Positions 7,540 to 15,830 of a DNA stretch of 64,000 nt are shown one piece after another. The translations under genes were made by a program, and so were the position numbers. Every line of letters starts with the position of its first letter. The first letter of the stretch is position 1. Origin of the DNA: Pedobacter ginsengisoli (GTDB lineage Bacteria > Bacteroidota > Bacteroidia > Sphingobacteriales > Sphingobacteriaceae). The notes beneath the pieces were generated by a model. It was not told where the DNA came from and did not search any database. It saw nothing but the letters and a program-made list of their open reading frames with translations. Where the stretch lies: contig NZ_JASSYX010000004.1 in the NCBI RefSeq assembly GCF_030244015.1, positions 62,001 through 126,000 on the forward strand, read 5' to 3'.

Positions 7540-9504
7540 ATGAAAAGATTCTTTCTCTTTTTATCCTGTATTTTAATCAGCAATTGCATCCTGGCACAAA
7601 TGGCCCGGTCAGAATCTGCGGGCCTGACCGCAACTGCAGATCCTGCGATCAAAGCCCCTGAAATCGCCATCATACCAGAACCGGTATCCGTCATTAAAAA
7701 TGAAGGTCATTTTGTACTGCCCGCCAATGTGGTCATCCAGTCGCCCGCGGCAGTTGAACTGAAACAGGCAGTTGCCTTCTTACAGGAAAGGTTGTCTGTG
7801 CCGACGGGCAGCTTTATATCCAATGTAAACACACATACAGCTACCGCAAATATAAAGCTGATCCTGAACGACAAGGTCAATCACCAATTGGGCAATGAAG
7901 GTTATCAGCTATCCATTACCCCAAATTTCATCACCATTAAAGCCAATAAAGCCGCGGGCTTATTTTATGGCATACAAAGCCTGATCCAGCTGTTCCCAAA
8001 AGAAATAGAGCACAAAGAAGCCGTTACCGGCGTAGACTGGATAGCGCCTTGTGTAGAAGTAACAGACTATCCGCGTGTAGGCTGGCGCGGCCTGATGTTT
8101 GACGTTGCCCGCCACTTTTTCACCAAAGCAGAGGTAAAGCAATACATCGATGCCATGGTGCGCTATAAGTACAATATCCTGCACCTTCACCTTACCGATG
8201 ATGAAGGCTGGCGGATAGAGATCAAAGGTCTGCCTAAACTGACAGAAATTGGTGCCTGGAACGTCAAAAAAGTTGGTGAATTCGGAAACTTTATCCCTCC
8301 CACTGCTGATGAACCCCGCAACTATGGCGGCTTCTATACCCAGGAAGACATTAAGGAACTGGTGCAATATGCCAAAGAAAGATTTGTAAATATACTGCCG
8401 GAAGTTGATGTACCGGGCCATAGCCTGGCGGCAATAGCGTCCTATCCGGAGCTGTCGTGTACAGCCGGAGCGGAGAACTATCGTGTGCGGTCGGGCGAAA
8501 GAATTATGGACTGGTCAAGGGGCGCCCCACCCATCGCTCTGCTGGACAATACACTTTGCCCGGCCAATGAAAAGGTATACACCTTTTTAGATACCGTGAT
8601 CACCCAGATCGCACAGCTTTTCCCTTTCGACTATATCCATATGGGCGGTGATGAAGCACCCATCAATTTCTGGGAAAAGAGCGATGCCATCAAAGCCCTG
8701 ATGCAAAAAGAAGGGTTAAAAAACATGCACCAGGTACAAGGTTACTTTGAAAAACGCGTACAGAAAATCGTGGAGTCCAAAGGCAAGAAATTTATGGGCT
8801 GGGATGAGATCCTTGAAGGTGACATGTCGCCCAGTGCGGCAGTGATGAGCTGGAGAGGTACGAAATATGGCATAGAGGCCTCTAAAAAGAAACATGAAGT
8901 CGTCATGAGCCCAACCACCTACGCCTATCTCGATTACATGCAGGCCGATGCAATTACAGAACCAAAGGTCTACGCCTCACTGAGGTTAAGCAAGTCCTAT
9001 GAATTTGATCCTATACCAGCCGGCGTTGACCCAAAATACATTAAAGGCGGCCAGGCCAACCTGTGGACAGAACAGGTATACAACATCCGCCAGGCCGAAT
9101 ACATGACCTGGCCAAGAGGTATGGCGATTGCAGAGTCCGTTTGGTCGCCCGCTGAAAAAAAGAACTGGAATAACTTCTTTGGCAAAGCAGAACAGCATTT
9201 CAAAAGACTGGACATCGCAGAGACCAAATACGCTCCGAGTGTCTATGACCCTATATTTACAGTTAGCCGCTCGGCAGATAAACAACTGCTGATCGAACTG
9301 AGCACCGAGGTCAGCGGTCTCGACATTTACTACAGTTTCGACAACTCCTTTCCTGATCGTTTCTATCCTAAATATACTGAGCCGCTCACTGCACCTAAAG
9401 ACGCGACCACGCTGAAAGTAATTACGTACAGAGGCAAGGAAGCAGTTGGCCGGATGATGTCAATGCCGGTTGAAGAACTGAACAAGAGAGCCGGAAGGCG
9501 GTAA
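7540..9504 (+). CDS. Beta-N-acetylhexosaminidase, glycoside hydrolase family 20
   Basis: This 654-aa protein has a signal peptide (about 1-20), a GH20b-like N-terminal domain (about 40-175) and the catalytic TIM barrel (about 178-525). The catalytic pair is D371-E372 in HMGGDEAPINFW, using the substrate-assisted mechanism of GH20. Other family blocks are GWRGLMFDVARHFF at 181-194, LHLTDDEGWRIEI near 216 and LPEVDVPGHSLAA near 286. The last 100 residues look like the beta-sandwich tail common in this family (IYYSFDNSFPDRFYPKY). It releases terminal GlcNAc or GalNAc from glycans or chitin fragments. It ends only 3 bases before truA, although the two functions are unrelated. Confidence 0.94.
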   Translation: MKRFFLFLSCILISNCILAQMARSESAGLTATADPAIKAPEIAIIPEPVSVIKNEGHFVLPANVVIQSPAAVELKQAVAFLQERLSVPTGSFISNVNTHTATANIKLILNDKVNHQLGNEGYQLSITPNFITIKANKAAGLFYGIQSLIQLFPKEIEHKEAVTGVDWIAPCVEVTDYPRVGWRGLMFDVARHFFTKAEVKQYIDAMVRYKYNILHLHLTDDEGWRIEIKGLPKLTEIGAWNVKKVGEFGNFIPPTADEPRNYGGFYTQEDIKELVQYAKERFVNILPEVDVPGHSLAAIASYPELSCTAGAENYRVRSGERIMDWSRGAPPIALLDNTLCPANEKVYTFLDTVITQIAQLFPFDYIHMGGDEAPINFWEKSDAIKALMQKEGLKNMHQVQGYFEKRVQKIVESKGKKFMGWDEILEGDMSPSAAVMSWRGTKYGIEASKKKHEVVMSPTTYAYLDYMQADAITEPKVYASLRLSKSYEFDPIPAGVDPKYIKGGQANLWTEQVYNIRQAEYMTWPRGMAIAESVWSPAEKKNWNNFFGKAEQHFKRLDIAETKYAPSVYDPIFTVSRSADKQLLIELSTEVSGLDIYYSFDNSFPDRFYPKYTEPLTAPKDATTLKVITYRGKEAVGRMMSMPVEELNKRAGRR

Positions 9505-9507
9505 ACA

Positions 9508-10293
9508 TTGAGGTATTTCGTACACATTGGCTACAATGGCCAGAGATACAATGGCTGGCAGAAGCAGCCGGGAGTATTAAACGCCCAGGGTGTAATAGAG
9601 TTTGCACTTTCACAGACCCTTAAAACCCCCGTATTTGTCATCGGATGCGGGCGTACCGACGCGCATGTACATGCCAGTCAGTTCTTCTTCCATATGGACA
9701 TTGAACAGGAATGGGACTTTGACCTCAGGTTCCGTCTCAACAAAGTATTGCCCCACAATATTGCTGTATTTGACATCATTCCGGTCGAAGCGCACCGTCA
9801 TGCACGCTTTGACGCGGTGCTGCGTTCCTATGATTATTTCCTCCATACCTACAAAAACCCGTTCTTAAACGGACTTAGCTCCTATTACCTGTTAAGAGAC
9901 CTGGACTTTGACAAAATGAAACAGGCCGCATCCATACTGCCCAATTACAAAGACTACAGGGCATTTTGCACCAGCCCGGACAAATATGAACACACCATTT
10001 GCAATGTGATGTCTGCTAGCCTGCTGATAGATGAAAATGGCGACAAACTCCGTTTCAGCATCTCTTCCAACCGCTTTCTGGGTAAGATGATCAGGATCAT
10101 TATGGGACAATTGCTCAAGATCGGCAAAGGCGTACTGAGCGTAGACGAATTTGAAAATTACCTCATCACCAATACCATTCCAAAACTGATCACCCCGGCT
10201 CACCCGGAAGGACTTTATTTATCAAAAGTAAGCTATCCTTACCTGAACCTGCCTCCCCGTACCGACTTTGCCGCACCCTTTGTCCTCCCCTGA
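9508..10293 (+). CDS. truA: tRNA pseudouridine synthase A, TTG start
   Basis: A 261-aa enzyme that makes pseudouridine at positions 38-40 of tRNA anticodon stems. The catalytic aspartate is D51 in GCGRTDAHVHASQF, and RFDAVLRSYDYFL and FLGKMIRIIMGQLL are typical TruA blocks. The start must be TTG at 9508: the in-frame stop of the preceding hexosaminidase gene is at 9502-9504, and MRYFVHIGYNG is the conserved N-terminus. A purine-rich GGAAGGCGG (9492-9500) sits at a suitable distance. The gene is in the same frame as its upstream neighbour, separated by one codon, so translational coupling is likely. Confidence 0.95.
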   Translation: MRYFVHIGYNGQRYNGWQKQPGVLNAQGVIEFALSQTLKTPVFVIGCGRTDAHVHASQFFFHMDIEQEWDFDLRFRLNKVLPHNIAVFDIIPVEAHRHARFDAVLRSYDYFLHTYKNPFLNGLSSYYLLRDLDFDKMKQAASILPNYKDYRAFCTSPDKYEHTICNVMSASLLIDENGDKLRFSISSNRFLGKMIRIIMGQLLKIGKGVLSVDEFENYLITNTIPKLITPAHPEGLYLSKVSYPYLNLPPRTDFAAPFVLP

Positions 10294-10367
10294 ATATCCT
10301 GAGGACTACCATTTTACTATTGACAGTCTCACAAATAATAGGTAAATTTAATAGACCATTATAAAAT

Positions 10368-10373
10368 AGGAGG
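10368..10373 (+). promoter_or_regulatory. Strong Shine-Dalgarno (AGGAGG) before the DoxX gene
   Basis: AGGAGG ends 7 bases before the ATG at 10381. Full-length Shine-Dalgarno sequences are uncommon in Bacteroidota, where most genes here lack one, so it supports this start and suggests strong translation. Confidence 0.6.
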
Positions 10374-10380
10374 CAAAATT

Positions 10381-10836
10381 ATGACTGTTATTCAAAAAAT
10401 TGAGCACTGGGGCGATCACCATCATGCCAAATGGCTTGACATCATCCGCATCGCATTAGGAATCCTGATCTTTAGCAAAGGCATTGCAATAGTCAGCAAC
10501 ACCGCAGCACTTCAGGACCTGCTGTTACAAAACAATGTATTTGGATTTTCCGGTCTGATGGCCAGTGCAGCCCTTCACATCGTCGGCTTTGTACACCTGG
10601 TAGGCGGCATTCTCATTGCCATTGGACTGGTTACCCGCTTCGCGGTGGTCATCCAGATCCCGATCCTGCTTTGTGCCGTATTCTTCGTAAACCTGTCCAA
10701 CGGGTTTTCCGCACTAAACTCAGAACTATGGCTGTCCCTGATGGTATTGTTCCTGCTGATCTTATTTTGGGTAGTGGGTTCAGGGCCTTATTCTGTTGAC
10801 CAGAACATGAAAACACGCCCTAACATTTTCAGATAA
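10381..10836 (+). CDS. DoxX family membrane protein
   Basis: A 151-aa protein with four membrane segments (about residues 20-40, 55-80, 82-102 and 115-138). The pattern DIIRIALGILIFSKGIAIV, then HIVGFVHLVGGILIAIGLVTRFA, is that of the DoxX family. DoxX-like proteins are small inner-membrane proteins linked to redox processes in some organisms, but their role is mostly unknown. The cytoplasmic N-terminus is histidine-rich (WGDHHHAKW). It is convergent with aroK, with only three bases between the two stops. Confidence 0.85.
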   Translation: MTVIQKIEHWGDHHHAKWLDIIRIALGILIFSKGIAIVSNTAALQDLLLQNNVFGFSGLMASAALHIVGFVHLVGGILIAIGLVTRFAVVIQIPILLCAVFFVNLSNGFSALNSELWLSLMVLFLLILFWVVGSGPYSVDQNMKTRPNIFR

Positions 10837-10839
10837 AAT

Positions 10840-11349
10840 TTAATCTTTAGCTATAATTAAAGCACTCAAGGCATCGGCCGAAAGGTTGATGCCTTCTACA
10901 ATCAGTTTTGCGCGCTTATAATAACCTTCCCGCTCCGCCAGTTTACCTTCAATAAAAGCAACCATTTGCGTTTCATTAAGATCCTTTAACAAAGGGCGCT
11001 TTTCTTTTCCTTTTTCCAGGCGTCTGGCCAGTGCTAAGGGCGGCATTTCAATATACACGGTGGTCCCGTTCGCATTCATCCAGTCCATGTTGTCAAAATA
11101 ACAGGGAGCACCGCCCCCGGTTGCCACAATACAATTGGCGGGATAGTCAAATTCCTGCAGCGTTTTACGCTCCAGCTCCCGGAATGCCATTTCCCCGTTT
11201 GCCGAGAAATAATTCCCTATAGTAGTATCCGTCCGTTTTTCTATTTCCTGGTCCAGGTCAATAAAATCATAGCCAAGCTGTTTTGCCAGCTTCCTGCCCA
11301 TTGTACTTTTACCGCAACCCATAAACCCGATTAGAAATACTTTCATCAT
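10840..11349 (-). CDS. aroK: Shikimate kinase
   Basis: This 169-aa P-loop kinase phosphorylates shikimate at the 3-hydroxyl, the fifth step of chorismate synthesis. The Walker A motif is GFMGCGKST (residues 8-16), FIDLDQEIEKR and FRELE form the shikimate-binding region, GGGAP is the glycine-rich substrate loop, and KRPLL is the lid arginine region. The start could be either of two consecutive ATG codons. The upstream permease stops exactly one base before this start, so the genes are translationally adjacent, which is an odd partnership by function. Confidence 0.95.
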   Translation of the reverse strand: MMKVFLIGFMGCGKSTMGRKLAKQLGYDFIDLDQEIEKRTDTTIGNYFSANGEMAFRELERKTLQEFDYPANCIVATGGGAPCYFDNMDWMNANGTTVYIEMPPLALARRLEKGKEKRPLLKDLNETQMVAFIEGKLAEREGYYKRAKLIVEGINLSADALSALIIAKD

Positions 11350-12408
11350 TTAAGCCAGTTTTACCCTTGGATCAACCAGGGCGTACAACACGTCTACCAA
11401 AATATTAATGACTACAAATATAAAGGCAATGAACAATATAGAACCCATCACCACCGGAAAATCAGACATTTCCAATGCAGTAACCGTTGTACGGCCCAGA
11501 CCATTGTATCCGAAAATGTATTCCACAAAAAAAGAGCCCGCCAGCAGGGAAGCAAACCAGCCCGAGATCGCAGTGATCACCGGATTTAACGCATTCCTCA
11601 AAGCATGCTTATAAATGATGATGTTCCGGCTCAGTCCCTTGGCACGGGCTGTTCTGATGTAATCCTGTGCCAGTACATCGAGCATGGCACTCCTGGTCAG
11701 CTGCACAATAATGGCCAGCGGTCGTAAACCCAGGGTGATCATAGGCAGCCATAAATTCTTCCATGTCATCACCTCGCCTTTAAAAGGGTCGTAGCTGTAC
11801 AGGCTCCCTGACATGTTCAGGCCGGTATAGTCGCTCAGCACAAAGCCAAACAACCAGGCGATGATGATCCCCGCAAAAAAAGAAGGCGCAGAAATGCCCA
11901 GAATGGCAAAAGCATTTGCAGCCTTATCTATCCAGGTATCTTTATTTACTGCCGATACCACACCGAGAAATACACCGATCAGGGTAGCAAAGATCATGGC
12001 CGTCAGCGCCAGCACAAAAGTGTTGGGCACCGTTTCCTTCAATATGATCAGTACATCACGCTTCGTTTGATAAGAACGCCGCAGATAAGGCCATTTCAAT
12101 GCCAGCACATCATCCCCGAGAGCGATCAGTTTCTGATAATGGTATTTTTCCTGGTCCGCCGCTGTATTTTCATGCAGCCCCAGGGGTGAAAGGTCATTCA
12201 GGTAAAGCATAAACTGTACAGGCCTCGACCGGTCCAGCCCAAACTCCTTGCGCACCGCTTCAAGCGAAGACACATCGGAGCGTTGGCCGAGCGTCATCCT
12301 CGCCGGATCTCCCGGCAAAATATTAAACAATACAAACACCACGATCACTACCCCCGCCATTACAGCAAATCCGTAGCAAAATTTCTTTATGGCGTAGTAC
12401 AGCATCAC
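11350..12408 (-). CDS. ABC transporter permease, DppB/OppB type
   Basis: A 352-aa inner-membrane permease of the peptide/nickel class. The N-terminal segment VIVVFVLFNILPGDPARMTLG is the DppB/OppB signature, and the EAA loop is at DYIRTARAKGLSRNIIIYKHALRNALNP. There are six membrane segments with a long periplasmic insert (about residues 35-125). The partner permease, ATPases and binding protein are not in this window, so it is an orphan here. It is embedded in a minus-strand operon with a BT_3928-like protein (3-base gap) and aroK (no gap). Substrate unknown; oligopeptides are the family default. Confidence 0.9.
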   Translation of the reverse strand: MMLYYAIKKFCYGFAVMAGVVIVVFVLFNILPGDPARMTLGQRSDVSSLEAVRKEFGLDRSRPVQFMLYLNDLSPLGLHENTAADQEKYHYQKLIALGDDVLALKWPYLRRSYQTKRDVLIILKETVPNTFVLALTAMIFATLIGVFLGVVSAVNKDTWIDKAANAFAILGISAPSFFAGIIIAWLFGFVLSDYTGLNMSGSLYSYDPFKGEVMTWKNLWLPMITLGLRPLAIIVQLTRSAMLDVLAQDYIRTARAKGLSRNIIIYKHALRNALNPVITAISGWFASLLAGSFFVEYIFGYNGLGRTTVTALEMSDFPVVMGSILFIAFIFVVINILVDVLYALVDPRVKLA

Positions 12409-12411
12409 TTA

Positions 12412-13563
12412 TTATTTAGCGAAATAAGTTTTAGAAAGCTCATCAAACGAAGGTACCGCATTGTAGTGCCATTTGTTGACCACTACGCCATTCCTCATCA
12501 ACAGCACACCCGGGCTAGCCCTGACCATACTTTTCAAAGGAACAGCATCCGCATAGAAAACCTCCATAAACAGTTTCATTTTCTTACTGTACTGATCGGC
12601 ATCCTGAGCTGCACTGGAAGTCAGCAGCACCGTTCTGATGTTAAACTGCTCCGCAGCATTCAGTGCCAGCGCATTCATTTTCGCCATGCCTTCCGCATTC
12701 GCGTCATGCAGGTTATAAGAGACCACCAGAATATTATAATAAGGGTTTTCTATCAGTTCTTTGGTATAATCCGTACCGGAGGCATCGCTGATGATCAGGT
12801 CCTTGATCTTAGCCTGGTAGCCTTTTTTTACCAGTTTACTTTCCGGCGTACCAACGATTTCCCAGTTGTCATCTTTCCATATCTCTGTTTTCAGATAATC
12901 CTTATCATTCATGACCTTCGTCTCTCCGGAAACCTTATTTTTAAGGTTATACAGGATCGAATATTCATCAGGCTGCGCACCCGGCGGGATCTTCATGAGT
13001 TCAGGAATATTGGCCCCGACTTTATACGGAAGAAAATCAAGTACCGGAAGCCGGCTGTAAGTATATAAACTAAAGGCCAAGGACGCGATCAGCACAAAGG
13101 CAAACAAAGTGCGCTGCAACCCGGCATTACCAGTCACAGGCACGATCATTTCCTTGTGTATGAACAGGTAAATGATCATCAAAAGCAGAACAATGTCCTT
13201 AGAAAACGACTGCCATGGTGTAAGCGGGATCGCATCGCCAAAACAACCGCAGGAAGTAACTACCTTAAAGAACGCAGATGCAAAGGTCAGGATCGTAAAA
13301 AATATGATGACAACGAGCAATCCCATGGTCACTTGTTTGCGCCAGAAGCCAAACAGCAATAAGGCACCCAGCACGATCTCAAAGACGCATAGCAATATAG
13401 CAATACCCGTAGCCATACTGCTAAAGAAAGGCATATGGAATACCTCAAAATACTCTTCCAGCTTATAACCAAAACCAAGCGGGTCATTGGCCTTGATCAG
13501 GCCAGAAAAAATAAACAGGACGCCGACAAAGATCCTGCAAAAATTTAATAAAGTCCTTTTCAT
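12412..13563 (-). CDS. BT_3928-like protein: DoxX/MauE-like membrane domain plus periplasmic domain
   Basis: This 383-aa protein starts with four membrane segments (about residues 1-145) of the DoxX/MauE type, including FSGLIKANDPLGFGYKLEEYF and a CGCF motif in VVTSCGCFGDAIPLTPWQSF. The C-terminal half (about 175-383) is soluble and ends in a thioredoxin-fold-like segment (PGVLLMRNGVVVNKWHYNAVP), but with no CxxC. The architecture matches a conserved Bacteroidota family named after Bacteroides BT_3928. A redox role is inference from the cysteine pair and DoxX/MauE similarity. It lies between the DUF1599 gene (1-base gap) and the permease. Confidence 0.8.
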   Translation of the reverse strand: MKRTLLNFCRIFVGVLFIFSGLIKANDPLGFGYKLEEYFEVFHMPFFSSMATGIAILLCVFEIVLGALLLFGFWRKQVTMGLLVVIIFFTILTFASAFFKVVTSCGCFGDAIPLTPWQSFSKDIVLLLMIIYLFIHKEMIVPVTGNAGLQRTLFAFVLIASLAFSLYTYSRLPVLDFLPYKVGANIPELMKIPPGAQPDEYSILYNLKNKVSGETKVMNDKDYLKTEIWKDDNWEIVGTPESKLVKKGYQAKIKDLIISDASGTDYTKELIENPYYNILVVSYNLHDANAEGMAKMNALALNAAEQFNIRTVLLTSSAAQDADQYSKKMKLFMEVFYADAVPLKSMVRASPGVLLMRNGVVVNKWHYNAVPSFDELSKTYFAK

Positions 13564-13564
13564 T

Positions 13565-14107
13565 TTATTTTACCCTCAGTTTAATCAAAGCAAAAACCGC
13601 ATAGTTGAGCATATCCTGGTAATTGGCAGCCACACCCTCCGAAGCAAGGGTTTTGCCCATGTTGTCTTCAATCTGTTTCACCCTGAGTATTTTCATCAGA
13701 ATGAGGTCAGTTAAAGAGCTGATCCGCATCTCTCTCCAGGCTTCTCCATAATCATGGTTTTTGGCAAACATCAGTTCTTTCGTCGCATTTACATAGGCAT
13801 CAAACAGCTCCTGTACTTTCTCCGGATCAAGTTCATAAGGTTCATCCGGTCCAAGCCCCAGCTGCATCATCGCGATGACACAATAATTGACAATACCGAT
13901 ATATTCGGAAACAATGTCCTCCCCTACTTTTGATACTTTTTTTTCCTCCAGGGTACGGATACGCTGGGCCTTGATAAAGATCTGGTCAGTGATAGAAGCC
14001 GGCCGCAATATGCGCCAGGCTGTTCCGTAATCCTTGGTTTTTTTTAAAAACAGCGATCTGCAGACCGCTATTACTGAATCGAATTCTTGCGAAGTGTTAG
14101 TTGCCAA
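13565..14107 (-). CDS. DUF1599 protein with two tandem domains
   Basis: A protein of about 180 aa made of two similar halves. Each contains DYG(T/E)AWR, then S(I/L)TD, then K and R spaced alike, and ends in NY.V.A...L (first copy: DYGTAWRILRPASITDQIF; second: DYGEAWREMRISSLTDLIL). The DYGxAW pattern recalls nucleotide-modifying or DUF1599 thymidylate-related folds, but no function is established. I place the start at a TTG (14107), giving MATNTSQEFDSV; the frame stays open to another TTG at 14155, which would add 16 residues. It is divergent from folP and heads the operon running to aroK. Confidence 0.8.
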   Translation of the reverse strand: MATNTSQEFDSVIAVCRSLFLKKTKDYGTAWRILRPASITDQIFIKAQRIRTLEEKKVSKVGEDIVSEYIGIVNYCVIAMMQLGLGPDEPYELDPEKVQELFDAYVNATKELMFAKNHDYGEAWREMRISSLTDLILMKILRVKQIEDNMGKTLASEGVAANYQDMLNYAVFALIKLRVK

Positions 14108-14136
14108 TGCAAAAAAATTATTAAGTTTAATTTCTC

Positions 14137-14144
14137 TAAGTTTG
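14137..14144 (+). promoter_or_regulatory. Candidate Bacteroidota -7 box upstream of folP
   Basis: TAAGTTTG matches the TAnnTTTG consensus and ends 10 bases before the folP ATG at 14155, so the transcript would have a very short leader. No good -33 TTTG is present at the usual 19-21 base spacing, so this is tentative. Confidence 0.4.
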
Positions 14145-14154
14145 TACTCAAACA

Positions 14155-15012
14155 ATGGCTAAAGATACATTTTTAAACGCAAAACGCACACTTAACGTCA
14201 AAGGCAAACTGGTAGATCTTGCACTTCCGCGTGTCATGGGAATCCTCAACCTTACACCGGATTCCTTTTACAATGACAGCAGGGTGAGTACCGTTGACGA
14301 TGCCCTGCGCAGAACAGAAGCCTTCCTGAATGAAGGAGCTTCGTTTATAGATATCGGCGCGTATTCCTCACGTCCCGGCGCAGCAGAAGTAAGTCCCGAT
14401 GAGGAGCTGCAAAGACTGGTCCCGGTCATTGCTGCCATCACAAAAAAGTTACCTGAGGCACTGCTTTCCATAGATACCTTCCGGGCAAAGGTAGCCGCTG
14501 AAACTATCGCCGCCGGTGCACACCTCATCAATGACATCTCAGCCGGTGGCATGGATGAAGCCATGTTTGAAACCATCGCAGCGCTGCAGGTACCTTACAT
14601 CATTATGCACATGAAAGGCACGCCGCAGACCATGCAGAAACAGGCCGTTTATGAGCACCTTACCCTGGAGATCATCGATTATTTCTCTGCAAAGATCGCC
14701 GAACTCAAAAAACTGGGCGTGCACGATGTCATCATTGATCCGGGCTTTGGCTTTGCAAAAACCCTTGACCACAATTATGAAGTGATGAGCCAGCTGCAGG
14801 ACCTGCAGGTATTCGGGCTACCCATTCTCGCAGGTATTTCCAGAAAATCCATGATCTACAAGCTCCTGGGTACAACCGCCGGAGAGGCCTTAAACGGCAC
14901 AACCGTGTTAAATACCATAGCCCTGTTAAAAGGCGCATCCATTTTGCGGGTCCACGATGTCAAAGCAGCCGCAGAATGCATTGCTTTAATAGAAAAGCTG
15001 CAGCAAAAATAA
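14155..15012 (+). CDS. folP: Dihydropteroate synthase
   Basis: This 285-aa TIM-barrel enzyme joins p-aminobenzoate to dihydropterin pyrophosphate in folate synthesis and is the sulfonamide target. Family blocks occur in order: MGILNLTPDSFYNDSR near residue 28, DIGAYSSRPGA near 66, LSIDTFRAKVA near 102, INDISAGG near 125, IMHMKGTPQTMQ near 148, IDPGFGFAKTLDHNY near 193 and ILAGISRKSM near 222. It is followed by cdaA after 20 bases, a pairing that is common in Bacteroidota. Confidence 0.96.
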   Translation: MAKDTFLNAKRTLNVKGKLVDLALPRVMGILNLTPDSFYNDSRVSTVDDALRRTEAFLNEGASFIDIGAYSSRPGAAEVSPDEELQRLVPVIAAITKKLPEALLSIDTFRAKVAAETIAAGAHLINDISAGGMDEAMFETIAALQVPYIIMHMKGTPQTMQKQAVYEHLTLEIIDYFSAKIAELKKLGVHDVIIDPGFGFAKTLDHNYEVMSQLQDLQVFGLPILAGISRKSMIYKLLGTTAGEALNGTTVLNTIALLKGASILRVHDVKAAAECIALIEKLQQK

Positions 15013-15032
15013 TAATCCCTAACTTGGCGCCA

Positions 15033-15830
15033 ATGAAAGGCTTAGACTTTGATTTCGATTTTCTGCACCTGACGATCACTGATTCGGTGGACATCATTCT
15101 GGTAGCATTGCTCATCTACTACATTTACAACCTGATCAAAAATACCATCGCCGTAAATCTTTTCCTCGGGATGGTGATCATCCTGGTGATCAACTGGCTG
15201 GTCGACCTGCTACAGATGAAACTGCTTTCCAGCATCATCGACTCTTTCATGAGCGTCGGCATCATCGCACTGATCGTGATCTTTCAGCCCGAGATCCGCA
15301 GGTTCCTGCTCCTTATCGGCAAAAACACCTTCCTGCAGCAGAACAAAGCCTGGTGGGGCTATCTTTTTGGCAGCAAGAACATAGAACGGGACAACCTGAT
15401 CCGCATCAAGCCCATTATTGATGCCTGCAAGAGCATGAAGAAATCAAGGACAGGAGCATTGATGGTCTTTGTAAAATTCTATGACGACCAGCTCTTTGCC
15501 AACAGCTGTGAAGTCATGGACGCAAAGATTTCCAAACGCCTGCTCGAAAGCATTTTCCAGAAATACAGCCCGCTGCACGATGGCGCAGTCGTCATCGCCG
15601 AAAACAAGATCAGGAGCGCCAGCTGTATCCTGCCGCTTACCGACAACGACAAACTTCCGCCCCAGTTTGGTCTGCGGCACAGGGCAGGCATCGGAATTTC
15701 TGAAACAACAGATGCTGTGGCCGTGATCATATCAGAAGAGACCGGGGAGATCGCCTATGCCAAACAAGGACGTGTGCGGATGAATGTTTCCTTTGGGGAA
15801 CTGGAAAAATTATTGAACAAGGATTTTTAA
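15033..15830 (+). CDS. cdaA: Diadenylate cyclase CdaA (DisA_N domain)
   Basis: A 265-aa membrane enzyme that makes cyclic di-AMP from two ATP. Three membrane segments fill residues 17-85, and the DisA_N catalytic domain follows. The signature residues are present: D183-G-A185 in LHDGAVVI and R215-H-R217 in GLRHRAGIGISE. I use ATG 15033 (MKGLDFDF) rather than an upstream in-frame ATG at 14976, which would overlap the end of folP. It is probably co-transcribed with folP. Its stop overlaps the stop of the convergent PhyH gene by four bases. Confidence 0.93.
   Translation: MKGLDFDFDFLHLTITDSVDIILVALLIYYIYNLIKNTIAVNLFLGMVIILVINWLVDLLQMKLLSSIIDSFMSVGIIALIVIFQPEIRRFLLLIGKNTFLQQNKAWWGYLFGSKNIERDNLIRIKPIIDACKSMKKSRTGALMVFVKFYDDQLFANSCEVMDAKISKRLLESIFQKYSPLHDGAVVIAENKIRSASCILPLTDNDKLPPQFGLRHRAGIGISETTDAVAVIISEETGEIAYAKQGRVRMNVSFGELEKLLNKDF

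Noticed and set aside
12283..13068. A 261-aa open frame on the plus strand
   Set aside because: It is antisense to the permease and BT_3928-like genes, its predicted protein has biased, non-globular composition, and both minus-strand genes have clear family matches.
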